From: an uncultured Bacilli bacterium
GTDB taxonomy: Bacteria > Bacillota_I > Bacilli_A > RF39 > UBA660
Reading direction: 5' to 3'
DNA length: 64,000 nucleotides
Assembly: GCA_910583745.1 (NCBI GenBank)
Contig: CAJTZC010000006.1
Coordinates: 11,246-75,245 of the forward strand
Shown: positions 9,801-16,692 of the stretch, in pieces
Layout of the letters: each line of letters opens with the position of its first letter
How positions within the stretch are numbered: the stretch's first letter is position 1
The notes under the pieces: generated by a model
Seen by the model: the letters and a program-made list of their open reading frames with translations, nothing else
Told to the model about the DNA's origin: nothing
The model's database searches: none
Translations under genes and position numbers: made by a program

Positions 9801-11968
9801 TCTTGAGAGAAGATAAGGTGAGTAGAGAAATCATTGTCAACCAAAAAGTACCGGGTGGGGGAAGGCATCCTCTCGCGAAAAGCGACATTACGGACATTCC
9901 TTCACAACATTTCAGAACGACCGAAGAGATGCTAAAAGACTTTGCCTTTCTCGACGAAGAGACGCGAAGAGAAATCGTCATCAACAATACCATCAAAATT
10001 GCCGATTCGATAGAAGAAGTCGAAGTCATCATCGACACGGGCGGAGTACCGTTCTCACCAAAAATAGAGAACTCTGCCGAAACGGTCAAAGCGATGGTCT
10101 ACGAGAAGGCGCGTTCTATATATGGAGAGAATCTTCCAAGTATCATCGAAGAACGTATCGAACAAGAATTAAAAGGAATACTGAAAGGTGGCTACGACGT
10201 CATCTACTTGATAGCACAAAAGCTAGTCAAACATTCCAACGATGAGGGATACCTCGTCGGTTCGCGCGGAAGCGTCGGTTCTTCGTTCGTCGCCACGATG
10301 ATGGGCATTACGGAGGTCAATCCTTTACAAGCACATTACATCTGCCCGAACTGTAAACATTCAGAATTTGAAGATGAGAAGGGCGTAGCGTATTCGACCG
10401 ACTACTCATGTGGATACGACCTACCAGAGAAAAACTGTCCTAAATGTGGGGAGCCTCTAGCAAAAGAGGGCCACGACATGCCATTCGCGACCTTCTTGGG
10501 ATTTGATGCCGACAAAGTTCCTGACATCGACTTGAACTTCTCCGGAGAAAATCAAGCTTCGGCTCACGAATATACGAAAGTATTGTTCGGTGTAGACAAC
10601 GTCTACCGAGCTGGAACGATAGGAACTGTCGCGGACAAGACCGCTTACGGTTTCGTCAAAGGATATTGCGAAGCCAAAAACATTGTGAACATGAAATCAG
10701 TCGAAATAGAGAGGCTGGCAGAAGGTTGTACTGGCGTCAAGAGAACGACGGGACAACACCCAGGTGGAATCGTCGTCATTCCTGATTATATGGACGTCTA
10801 CGATTTCACACCGTACCAATATCCTGCCGATGACAACACGAGTGCATGGAGAACGACACATTTCGACTACCATGCCATCGACCAAGATGTCTTGAAACTC
10901 GACATCCTCGGACACGATGATCCGACGATGCTCCGTATGCTCCAAGACTTAAGTGGCAAAGACGTCACGACAGTCCCATTGGGCGAAAAGGATACGATGT
11001 CCTTATTCTTGAGTCCTGAAATTTTGGGAGTCACTCCAGAAGACATCGAATGCAATGCTGGAACCTTGGCTATTCCTGAGTTCGGTACGAAGTTCGTTCT
11101 CAAGATGTTGGAAGATACAAAACCGAAGACGTTCGCAGAACTCATAAAGATTTCGGGTCTGTCTCACGGAACCGACGTCTGGGCTGGAAACGCACGAGAA
11201 CTGATTCAAAACGGCGACGCCGAATTTAAAGATATCGTCGGTTGCCGTGATGACATCATGGTCAACCTCATTGCCTACGGAATGGAAGCAAAAAAAGCAT
11301 TCAAGATAATGGAGTTCGTCCGTAAAGGAAAACCGACAAAAGACCCGGAGACATGGACAGGTTTCGCAGAAGACATGCGAGCATGCGACGTCCCCGAATG
11401 GTATATAGAGAACTGTCGAAGGATAAAATACATGTTCCCGAAAGCCCATGCGGCAGCATACGTCATCAGTGCCTTCCGCATCGCTTGGTTTAAAGTGCAC
11501 ATGCCTATCTATTACTACGCAGCGTATTACAGTGTCCGTTGTAACGATTTCGACATCGAGACGATGTGTGCTGGGTACGATGCGATAAAGAAAAAGTTCG
11601 ACGAGATAAACGACAAAGGCTTCGAAGCGGCCCAGAAAGAATCTGCTCTCGCAGACGAATTGCAACTGGCGATGGAGATGCACAAAAGAGGAATCCGCTT
11701 TAAGATGATTGATTTGAATAAATCGGACGCGCGAAACTTCGTCATCGACGACGACGGCACGAGCCTCATCTTCCCATTCCGTGGATTGGATGGTCTCGGT
11801 GAAAACGTCGCCAAGGCAATCTGTGAAGAACGTGCAAAAGGAGCATTCATAAGCATCGAAGATGTACAGATGCGTGCAAAAGTCAACTCTACGACGATAG
11901 AAAAGATGAGAACGCTGCACGTATTCGATGGAATGCCCGAGTCGAACCAACTGAGTCTTTTCGATTAG
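6878..11968 (+). CDS. polC: DNA polymerase III alpha subunit, PolC type, with an extra OB domain
   Basis: This is the replicative Gram-positive polymerase with built-in proofreading. The order is: N-terminal domains, an OB fold (about 195-308), an acidic Pro/Glu-rich linker (about 309-433), a second OB-like domain (about 434-552), a PHP domain starting at VELHSHT (559), a DnaQ-type exonuclease inserted in it (DLE at 658-660), a Cys-rich zinc site (CPNC and CPKC), and the polymerase core with the catalytic PDIDLNF aspartates 1216 and 1218. At 1696 residues it is about 260 longer than the 1437-residue B. subtilis PolC. The duplicated OB and linker account for the excess. A terminator follows directly. 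Confidence 0.97.
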   Translation: MAGALDRFLEKVNFTETEPFKETDVKKVVAHKLDSTWTIYIANPRPLDVEVISKLKGVCKEGFENVKRVDIEVENSSFTDADTLSYIKYYLGILSTKSPALKSLKGNDITVKNNLIKIEVTNQVEENLITSKKDKILNWFTKMGFQGLAIETITNDEKRRRVKEEIKNAKAKVEELVKKPTIAYEEKKSAPVLEIKGTALFGVPFDDAKIVPINAITEPKRGTCICAYITDIRAIESQRSEYKIFTIKVSDGTTPFTCKLFTTDVNVYQFLLKNLKENNWYKFKGSVQDDSYSHSLVLTIRSIMECDEKSMLKPNEAPKTAEVDFVDYGFVPEYIPEEEDYENYSDAGFFAFDDEVPIPEYDFIDVDNALPNTFRAPTPKEEPAKVEESIPNNKEEVESTSAPVTPPSVVPELQKPEPPVEAQKSSPVTNESADNKILYGSNINGVTMEMRNVVAPVNSCIFECKIFAVDLFESSKNNFKIVTLKITDKTDSYLAKIFTKDNDEYKKLTKNFKKGIWIKVEGQIKYDEYAKDLVMNIRNAVEIPSKDVVLTDDAETKRVELHSHTMMSQMDGVMDVQKYLGELKRMGYKAVAITDHNGAQSFPDAFHKVNDFNKGVEDPDKRFKVLYGTELTMIEDSVQIVIRPLDMPSLDATYCVFDLETTGFNAGGGDTIIEIGAVLIKNGEIIERFDELIDPGRPLPKRITEVTSITDAMLKGKGNEENAVKRFLEFAKDYPLVAHNAKFDVSFIEMAFKKYNLGEFKSCIIDTLELSRALDNGFAKHSLSAIVKRYNVEWDETQHHRGDYDAEGTAYVLDKMVKKMYNQNIENIKDFNSLVSSDEIYKYGRSYHINLLVQNKTGLKNLFKLISLANTKYLYKTPRILRSEVAAHREGLLVGSGCYESEIFTQAKRLSDEELANLIQFYDYVEVQPPEVYGHLIQMDEFYNTLDLQNHIKKIIECTKNTGKFIVATGDVHHFLREDKVSREIIVNQKVPGGGRHPLAKSDITDIPSQHFRTTEEMLKDFAFLDEETRREIVINNTIKIADSIEEVEVIIDTGGVPFSPKIENSAETVKAMVYEKARSIYGENLPSIIEERIEQELKGILKGGYDVIYLIAQKLVKHSNDEGYLVGSRGSVGSSFVATMMGITEVNPLQAHYICPNCKHSEFEDEKGVAYSTDYSCGYDLPEKNCPKCGEPLAKEGHDMPFATFLGFDADKVPDIDLNFSGENQASAHEYTKVLFGVDNVYRAGTIGTVADKTAYGFVKGYCEAKNIVNMKSVEIERLAEGCTGVKRTTGQHPGGIVVIPDYMDVYDFTPYQYPADDNTSAWRTTHFDYHAIDQDVLKLDILGHDDPTMLRMLQDLSGKDVTTVPLGEKDTMSLFLSPEILGVTPEDIECNAGTLAIPEFGTKFVLKMLEDTKPKTFAELIKISGLSHGTDVWAGNARELIQNGDAEFKDIVGCRDDIMVNLIAYGMEAKKAFKIMEFVRKGKPTKDPETWTGFAEDMRACDVPEWYIENCRRIKYMFPKAHAAAYVISAFRIAWFKVHMPIYYYAAYYSVRCNDFDIETMCAGYDAIKKKFDEINDKGFEAAQKESALADELQLAMEMHKRGIRFKMIDLNKSDARNFVIDDDGTSLIFPFRGLDGLGENVAKAICEERAKGAFISIEDVQMRAKVNSTTIEKMRTLHVFDGMPESNQLSLFD

Positions 11969-11990
11969 ACATCCGAAAGGTGTCTTTTTC
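11967..11990 (+). terminator. Terminator after polC
   Basis: The stem AGACA-CC/GGTGTCT, with one bulged T, closes a GAAA loop and is followed by TTTTTC. It overlaps the stop codon. Confidence 0.7.
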
Positions 11991-12058
11991 TCTACAAGCG
12001 GAAGAATTGAAACGACATAAATTATGTGGTATCATAGAAAAGAATAGGAGAGATGAAG

Positions 12059-12571
12059 ATGGACGAAAACGACAGATTTTTAAAAAGATATATAAAGAAA
12101 AAGTACTACAAAGATGACAAAAAAGTGATTACGATTCACGTCGAAGACGAGAAAGAACTGTACAACCCGTTGGACGGTCTAAAAGATACGCTTCGTGACG
12201 ATGTGACCGATTACCTCGAGAGGAGTGCAGAGACCCTCTTGCCACTGAACAAAATCAATATCAAAATAGAATCGAAGACAAAAGTAGATTTGGAGAACTT
12301 TCAAAGGTGCCTTAAAGTCCACTATGGAATAGAAAACTTGAATTGCGAACGCATCGAGAAGATGGTCAACAACAAAAAGATATTTCTTCTCGTCGTCGCG
12401 GTCATCACTATGATATCCTTCGCTTTTAAAGATAGTCTATATGAGATCAAATCGTTCGCTTTGACTCTATCTATCTGGGAATACATCGACATGAAACTCT
12501 ACAAAGACGAAGAAGAGGAGATAAAAAAATACATCTTTGAACTCCTCGAAAATGCGTCTGTCATAGAGTAA
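12059..12571 (+). CDS. Hypothetical protein with membrane segment
   Basis: I do not recognise this 170-residue protein. The N-terminal two thirds are charged and soluble, with an alternating alpha/beta look. A hydrophobic stretch near residues 107-125 and a weaker one after it suggest one membrane hairpin. The tail is acidic. The ATG at 12059 is preferred over the one at 12053 because AGGAG then lies eight bases upstream. It stands between polC and the XRE module with no shared operon evidence. Confidence 0.6.
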   Translation: MDENDRFLKRYIKKKYYKDDKKVITIHVEDEKELYNPLDGLKDTLRDDVTDYLERSAETLLPLNKINIKIESKTKVDLENFQRCLKVHYGIENLNCERIEKMVNNKKIFLLVVAVITMISFAFKDSLYEIKSFALTLSIWEYIDMKLYKDEEEEIKKYIFELLENASVIE

Positions 12572-12601
12572 AACCTACAAAAAATAGAAAAAAGTATAAA
12601 A

Positions 12602-12633
12602 ATGTTGACTTTTTCAACATTAGTGCATATAAT
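12602..12633 (+). promoter_or_regulatory. Promoter with overlapping operator of the XRE/ImmA-Fic module
   Basis: TTGACT (12605-12610) and TATAAT (12628-12633) are separated by 17 bases. A perfect 7-bp inverted repeat, ATGTTGA-N5-TCAACAT (12602-12620), covers the -35 box. This suits binding by the dimeric XRE regulator encoded next, so autorepression is likely. Confidence 0.7.
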
Positions 12634-12658
12634 AGTAACGAGTTATGGGGTGATTTTT

Positions 12659-13009
12659 ATGAAAGAAATCAATTATGAAAAAGTCGGATTCAAGCTTAAA
12701 AAAGCGCGAGAATATCTGAATCTGACACAAGAACAAGTCGCTAATATTTTAAGATTGGGACGAGATGCAATAATACGAATCGAGAAAGGAACGCGTAAGA
12801 TAACCGCCGATGAACTTTCCAATTTTTCCAATCTCTACAAGATAAGCATGGAAAGTATATTGGATGACCACGTCTCCAATTATACTGACCAAGCTTTTGC
12901 TCGAGGCTTCGAGAGCTTGAGCGATAGAGATAAAAAAGAGATATTGGATTTAATCAAGTTCAAAAACGAGCATAAAAACGCGACCCGCGATGGAAAAAAT
13001 GCACTATAA
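12659..13009 (+). CDS. XRE-family HTH transcriptional regulator
   Basis: The 116-residue protein has a typical Cro/C1 helix-turn-helix at about 10-60, with KKAREYLNLTQEQVA and a KGTRKITADEL segment, then a short C-terminal helix region. The ATG at 12659 is chosen because GGGGTG lies upstream; the longer reading from 12602 would run through the promoter. It overlaps the ImmA-Fic gene by 20 bases, so the two are translationally coupled. XRE regulators paired with ImmA/IrrE-type peptidases are known to be controlled by that peptidase. Confidence 0.85.
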   Translation: MKEINYEKVGFKLKKAREYLNLTQEQVANILRLGRDAIIRIEKGTRKITADELSNFSNLYKISMESILDDHVSNYTDQAFARGFESLSDRDKKEILDLIKFKNEHKNATRDGKNAL

Positions 13010-14372
13010 AAAAGAAGCGAAACGTTTAGCAGAAAAAATATTAGACGAAATAATCGAAGAAGAAGGGGAACTCGCCTTCCCTGTCGACCCATTCAAATTA
13101 CTTAAAAAACACGATATACTTTTTACATTTTTAGATTTTGAAAACTTAGAAGGCATCATCATCAACGATGAAGATAACGTCACAGCAGTAGGTATCAACC
13201 GTCGTCGTCCGTGGACGAGACAGCGCTTCACCGCTGCGCACGAGTATTGCCATTTTATCAAAGATTTAAACAAGAGAGTCGATGAAGTGAGTCGCATCGA
13301 CTGTCTCACCGATGCGAAATCGACGATAGAGAAATTTGCCGATGAATTCGCCTCCCATCTATTGATACCGACATATAAACTAGAAGAGTTATGCGAACAA
13401 TACAAAAACGACAACGGATTTGTCGATTTTAAAGATGTCACGAGAATAGCAGAATTTTTTGGGGCGAGTTTCCAAAGCGTTCTCTACCGCATTGCATACG
13501 AATTGAAGAAGATTGAAGGAGAGACTTCCCCGGAAGAACTGCTGAAGCGACTCAAAGAATATAAACCAGATAAAAAAAGAGCGAAGCTCATCGAGAACAA
13601 CAACGACCACGAACTCATTGGAAACGTCATCAACAGTTTGAGTTACTGTATGGTCGATTTGAGCGACAACATCGGAACAAAATTTCTGAATAATTACATC
13701 TACTACGATAACAAATTAGAAGGTGTAGTGCAAGAAAATGTTCCATATATCCTCGCAGACTTAGCTTTTAATAAAGAGAACAGCGAGTTTTACAATCCGA
13801 CCGATGAAAACATCATCATGACTTTAGGCAACTGGAAACTGCAAGAATTCGTCTTATCGACGGAGAACAAACCAGATATGCGAATCTGTTGTTATCTCCA
13901 CAAACTTCTAAATGCATTCACGCCGTATCCCGAATACGCAGGCCACTATAGAACGGGCAATGCGATGATAAAAAGAGGAACCATTCAACCGGTCGATTTT
14001 GGACAGATAGGCGAAAAACTCGAAGAACTTGCATGCGATTTCGACGACTTTATTGCGACTATCGATAAGATGACACCGAGTGAATACGTCCAAAAGGCGA
14101 TTACATTTATGTACAGATTTATCGTCATTCATCCCTTCTCGGACGGGAATGGCCGCATATCGAGAGCACTTCTCAACTGGATGTTACGATTGAAGGGAAT
14201 TCCTCCCATCTACATCGACGACAAGAGCAGAAAAGAGTACTACGAAGCACTCTCTCATGTAGATTTAGAAGGAAACTTTATCCCCTTACAAATCTTAGTA
14301 GAGAAGCGAATAATCAATACACTCATCGAATTGCACAACTATCTCTTTATCGAAGAGGATACTTGCTCCTAA
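12990..14372 (+). CDS. ImmA/IrrE-type metallopeptidase fused to a Fic domain
   Basis: The 460-residue protein joins two domains. The N-terminal 160 residues are ImmA/IrrE-like (DUF955), with the zinc peptidase motif HEYCH at 84-88 preceded by FTAA. The C-terminal 270 residues carry a full Fic motif, HPFSDGNGRISR at 381-392, which normally transfers AMP or another nucleotide part to target hydroxyls. A YDNKLEG segment around Glu244 resembles the Fic auto-inhibitory motif, with Asp where Ser/Thr is usual. Coupling to the upstream XRE gene suggests a self-regulated stress or toxin-antitoxin-like module in which the peptidase part cleaves the regulator. That role is inference. Confidence 0.85.
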   Translation: MEKMHYKKEAKRLAEKILDEIIEEEGELAFPVDPFKLLKKHDILFTFLDFENLEGIIINDEDNVTAVGINRRRPWTRQRFTAAHEYCHFIKDLNKRVDEVSRIDCLTDAKSTIEKFADEFASHLLIPTYKLEELCEQYKNDNGFVDFKDVTRIAEFFGASFQSVLYRIAYELKKIEGETSPEELLKRLKEYKPDKKRAKLIENNNDHELIGNVINSLSYCMVDLSDNIGTKFLNNYIYYDNKLEGVVQENVPYILADLAFNKENSEFYNPTDENIIMTLGNWKLQEFVLSTENKPDMRICCYLHKLLNAFTPYPEYAGHYRTGNAMIKRGTIQPVDFGQIGEKLEELACDFDDFIATIDKMTPSEYVQKAITFMYRFIVIHPFSDGNGRISRALLNWMLRLKGIPPIYIDDKSRKEYYEALSHVDLEGNFIPLQILVEKRIINTLIELHNYLFIEEDTCS

Positions 14373-14381
14373 AGGAATAGA

Positions 14382-14418
14382 AAAAGTCAAATTGTACTGT
14401 CAATTTGACTTTTATTTT
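14382..14418 (+). terminator. Terminator of the XRE/ImmA-Fic operon
   Basis: A perfect 13-bp stem AAAAGTCAAATTG/CAATTTGACTTTT is followed by a T-rich run. Confidence 0.8.
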
Positions 14419-14453
14419 GTTATAATGAAGATGTACATAGGAGGATAACAACA

Positions 14454-15362
14454 TTGAAAGATTTTTTGATAGTATTGAACTTTACAGAAAAACAGATAGG
14501 AGTAATTTTAGATTATTGTAGAGAACTCGATTTGAGTTCGAGTCAAATCCGAGAAGTGAAGAAAGTCATCGAGTTTTTATTAAAATATGGTATTCCTAAA
14601 GATATTTTCGTTCGGATGCTTAAGAAAGAGAAAAGAATTTTAACTTTAACCCTAGATGAAGTTTTATTGAGAATACAAGATTTAGAAACACTAAAATATG
14701 AAAAGAAGGCTATTGTCAGAATATTATGCCCCAATGCAAAAATATTGACAGAACCTATAGAATATGTGACGCACATTATAGACTTCTTTATGAAAAAGAA
14801 AGTGAAAGCAAACATAGCAAGAGGAGTGGTAAGAGCACTTCCTAGCATTTGTGATTACACTGCAGAACAATTGAATGCAAAACTCGAGGAGATAGAGGCT
14901 CACCGCTTTACAGAAGAGCAGGCTTTAAACGTAATAACCCATTATCCGTTGATTTTAAAGAAAGCTAAGACATATCTGCCTACGCTCATCGAAGACATAA
15001 TGAGTCTCGATTTCAGTGAAGCGGAAGCGATAGAGCTCATTGTTCTATCTAGAGTCGTAATACGAGCACCTCGGCCAGAGGTCATGAGGAAAATTTCCCT
15101 TTTGACATCGCTCGGATTGAAAGAAGACCTCTTTCGAGAGCCTTATGCCCTCGTCCCAGGATTAGAAACAATGCACGCGATAGCAAACTTTCTAATAGGG
15201 GAAGGCTATCGAAGTCCAGAGATCCTAAGAAGACACTTTTTTAAAAGCGGTAAAAAATTTAAGACGACATTCCTCCGTTCCCCACAGGAACTTGTCATAA
15301 CCTACCGAGTGAGTAAAGAACTCGAAATCGCTAGAAAAATGACACATACAAAACAAGAATAA
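14454..15362 (+). CDS. mTERF-like helical-repeat protein
   Basis: The 302-residue protein starts at TTG with AGGAGG nine bases upstream, after a TG-extended TATAAT box. It is all helical and contains degenerate repeats of about 35 residues of the form LG(F/I)xxxxIxxxxxxxPxIL, for example HYPLILKKAKTYLPTLIEDI and LLTSLGLKEDLFREPY. This pattern resembles mTERF repeats, best known as nucleic-acid-binding folds in mitochondria and plastids. A shorter protein of the same type follows 27 bases later, then rpsU. A role in RNA or ribosome metabolism is only a guess from context. Confidence 0.6.
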   Translation: MKDFLIVLNFTEKQIGVILDYCRELDLSSSQIREVKKVIEFLLKYGIPKDIFVRMLKKEKRILTLTLDEVLLRIQDLETLKYEKKAIVRILCPNAKILTEPIEYVTHIIDFFMKKKVKANIARGVVRALPSICDYTAEQLNAKLEEIEAHRFTEEQALNVITHYPLILKKAKTYLPTLIEDIMSLDFSEAEAIELIVLSRVVIRAPRPEVMRKISLLTSLGLKEDLFREPYALVPGLETMHAIANFLIGEGYRSPEILRRHFFKSGKKFKTTFLRSPQELVITYRVSKELEIARKMTHTKQE

Positions 15363-15389
15363 CATTTCTAAAAAAGAAAGAGGCCTTAT

Positions 15390-15764
15390 ATGGACCGATT
15401 AGCAGCATTTTTTAACGAAGAAGAATTGATAGACATCACCTCGTCAAACAGTGATATACAATATTTAGAGACAGAAGAGATAGAGTATATGGTCGATTTA
15501 TTAATAAAATTGGGTTTTAAACCCGAGGAAGTAAAACAAACGATTTTAGCAAATCCGTGCTATTTAACGGTCGAACCCGAATCCATTCAAAATCTTGTGA
15601 AAACACTTGTTCGTTTAGGTCCTAGGGATGTAAATTCCTATCTCGTAAACGAGCCGTGGCTTCTCAATATCGATTCCCAAGATTTAATCGAATTTATAAA
15701 AGAGAAAGAGAGCAAAGGATACGATAGGGAGAGTGCCTTCGAGATGTTTTTGGCAAATTTATAA
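15390..15764 (+). CDS. Small mTERF-like repeat protein
   Basis: This 124-residue protein contains about three mTERF-like units, clearest in LLIKLGFKPEEVKQTILANP and the NEPWLLNIDS segment. It is probably cotranscribed with the 302-residue protein before it, which shares the repeat type. No catalytic motif, signal peptide or membrane segment is visible. Function unknown; nucleic acid binding is inferred from the fold family. Confidence 0.6.
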   Translation: MDRLAAFFNEEELIDITSSNSDIQYLETEEIEYMVDLLIKLGFKPEEVKQTILANPCYLTVEPESIQNLVKTLVRLGPRDVNSYLVNEPWLLNIDSQDLIEFIKEKESKGYDRESAFEMFLANL

Positions 15765-15797
15765 TGACACATTTCCTTGTCACAGAAGGAAAAAATG

Positions 15798-15817
15798 ACG
15801 CTTATAGGCGTTTTTTA
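15798..15817 (+). terminator. Weak terminator before rpsU
   Basis: A short stem ACGC/GCGT is followed by six T and preceded by an A run. It is weak but well placed to end the mTERF-like transcript. Confidence 0.4.
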
Positions 15818-15818
15818 G

Positions 15819-15848
15819 TTGCAAATTGTCGAAATGTAGTGATATAAT
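15819..15848 (+). promoter_or_regulatory. rpsU promoter with a Spo0A-box-like octamer in the spacer
   Basis: TTGCAA and TATAAT are separated by 18 bases. The spacer holds TTGTCGAA (15826-15833), identical to the Spo0A box consensus of Bacillus. The promoter call is fair; Spo0A binding is speculative. Confidence 0.5.
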
Positions 15849-15879
15849 CATATTAGTGTGAACGGAAGGAGGGATTTTG

Positions 15880-16068
15880 ATGACAAAAGTAGTGGTAAAT
15901 AAGGGCGACGTAGATGGTGCATTGAGAAAATTTAAAGTTAAAGTTGCTCGTAGTGGTGTCCCTTCTGAATTAAAGAAACACAAGTGCTATACTAAGCCAG
16001 GTGTGAAAAGACGTGAAGAGAAGAAAGAGCAAATTAGAAATGCTCGCAAGAGAAAGAGAAGAGACTAA
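15880..16068 (+). CDS. rpsU: Ribosomal protein S21
   Basis: The 62-residue, strongly basic protein is a clear S21: VVVNKGDVDGALRKFKVKV at the N-terminus and a KKHKCYTKPGVKRREEK middle, ending in a basic tail. It belongs to the small ribosomal subunit near the anti-Shine-Dalgarno end of 16S rRNA. GGAGGG lies upstream of the ATG. The usual Bacillus neighbour yqeY is absent; a structured RNA-like tail follows instead. Confidence 0.96.
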   Translation: MTKVVVNKGDVDGALRKFKVKVARSGVPSELKKHKCYTKPGVKRREEKKEQIRNARKRKRRD

Positions 16069-16119
16069 CAGTTGACTTTTCTCCTAGTGTAAGGGCATAG
16101 GGATTATGCTCTTAAAAAA

Positions 16120-16191
16120 GCGGTGTACCCAGCCAAAAATAGGGAGTCGAAAAAGTCGGTGTACCCAGCCGTAAGTTGGGAGTTGAAAAAG
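16120..16191 (+). repeat. 36-nt tandem repeat, two copies
   Basis: Units 16120-16155 and 16156-16191 are identical at 30 of 36 positions. Both contain CGGTGTACCCAGCC and end in GAAAAAG. The differences concentrate in the presumed hairpin loop and its closing bases, not in the flanks. Confidence 0.85.
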
Positions 16192-16194
16192 TGG

Positions 16195-16225
16195 ACTAGA
16201 GAACTTACTCTAGTTTTTATTTTTG
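16195..16225 (+). terminator. Terminator of the rpsU transcript
   Basis: A perfect 7-bp stem ACTAGAG/CTCTAGT is followed by TTTTTATTTTT. The stretch 16226-16315 after it shows nothing I can support. Confidence 0.8.
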
Positions 16226-16316
16226 CTACAATAATAAAAGCAAAGTCGCATACCACATCGATAAAACTCTACAAATTTTTTAAAAATAAACAGCAATGCA
16301 AAGAATACACCAATAA

Positions 16317-16343
16317 AAAAGTGTCAGTTTAGCTGGCACTTTT
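16317..16343 (-). terminator. Terminator of the 98-residue hypothetical gene
   Basis: An 11-bp stem AAAAGTGTCAG/CTGGCACTTTT (one G-T pair), read on the minus strand, ends in a T run. Confidence 0.75.
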
Positions 16344-16344
16344 A

Positions 16345-16641
16345 TCATGCTAATTCGATATCATAAATCTCTCTAATCGGAATCAACTTTTGATTTTTAG
16401 TGACGAGATTATTATTGGTCTTTCCGATGATAGTATATTTCTCTTCGTTTCTCTCGAATGTGATGATACAATCTATAGAGTAGAGAGTCGTATCACTCTT
16501 AAAAATCTTATCTATCTTATCCATAACCTGCGATGCATCTCGCGTCTTCTTCTCATCTTCCAACTTTCCATAACTATAACTGCGGTTGTTGTGAAGACTC
16601 CTATCGATTGGATTAGCAAAAACTTTAGGCAAATCTTTCAA
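16345..16641 (-). CDS. Small hypothetical protein
   Basis: The 98-residue protein starts at TTG with GGGAGG nine bases upstream and has its own terminator, so I take it as real. The N-terminal third is polar. The C-terminal half looks like a small beta-rich domain (TLYSIDCIITF, EKYTIIGKT, IPIREIYDIEL). No signal peptide or membrane segment. I do not recognise the family. It is divergent from the SEDS gene, 51 bases apart. Confidence 0.6.
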   Translation of the reverse strand: MKDLPKVFANPIDRSLHNNRSYSYGKLEDEKKTRDASQVMDKIDKIFKSDTTLYSIDCIITFERNEEKYTIIGKTNNNLVTKNQKLIPIREIYDIELA

Positions 16642-16692
16642 TTTATTATTCCTCCCTATAATAAATATATTAAATTTGCCAATAATAAGAAT

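Larger units (their letters stand above)
16085..16225 (+). ncRNA. Possible structured RNA downstream of rpsU
   Basis: The segment holds an 8-bp hairpin (AGGGCATA 16092-16099 with TATGCTCT 16105-16112), then two 36-nt tandem units, then a terminator hairpin. The second unit folds into CCCAGC-CGTAA-GTTGGG. No separate promoter is visible, so it is probably the 3' tail of the rpsU mRNA or is processed from it. I recognise no known RNA family. Confidence 0.4.

Noticed and set aside
16120..16191. CRISPR-like reading of the 36-nt repeat
   Set aside because: There are only two directly adjacent copies, no spacers and no cas genes.
16123..16332. 69-codon open frame over the rpsU tail
   Set aside because: It runs through the tandem repeat and two terminator hairpins and has no ribosome binding site.
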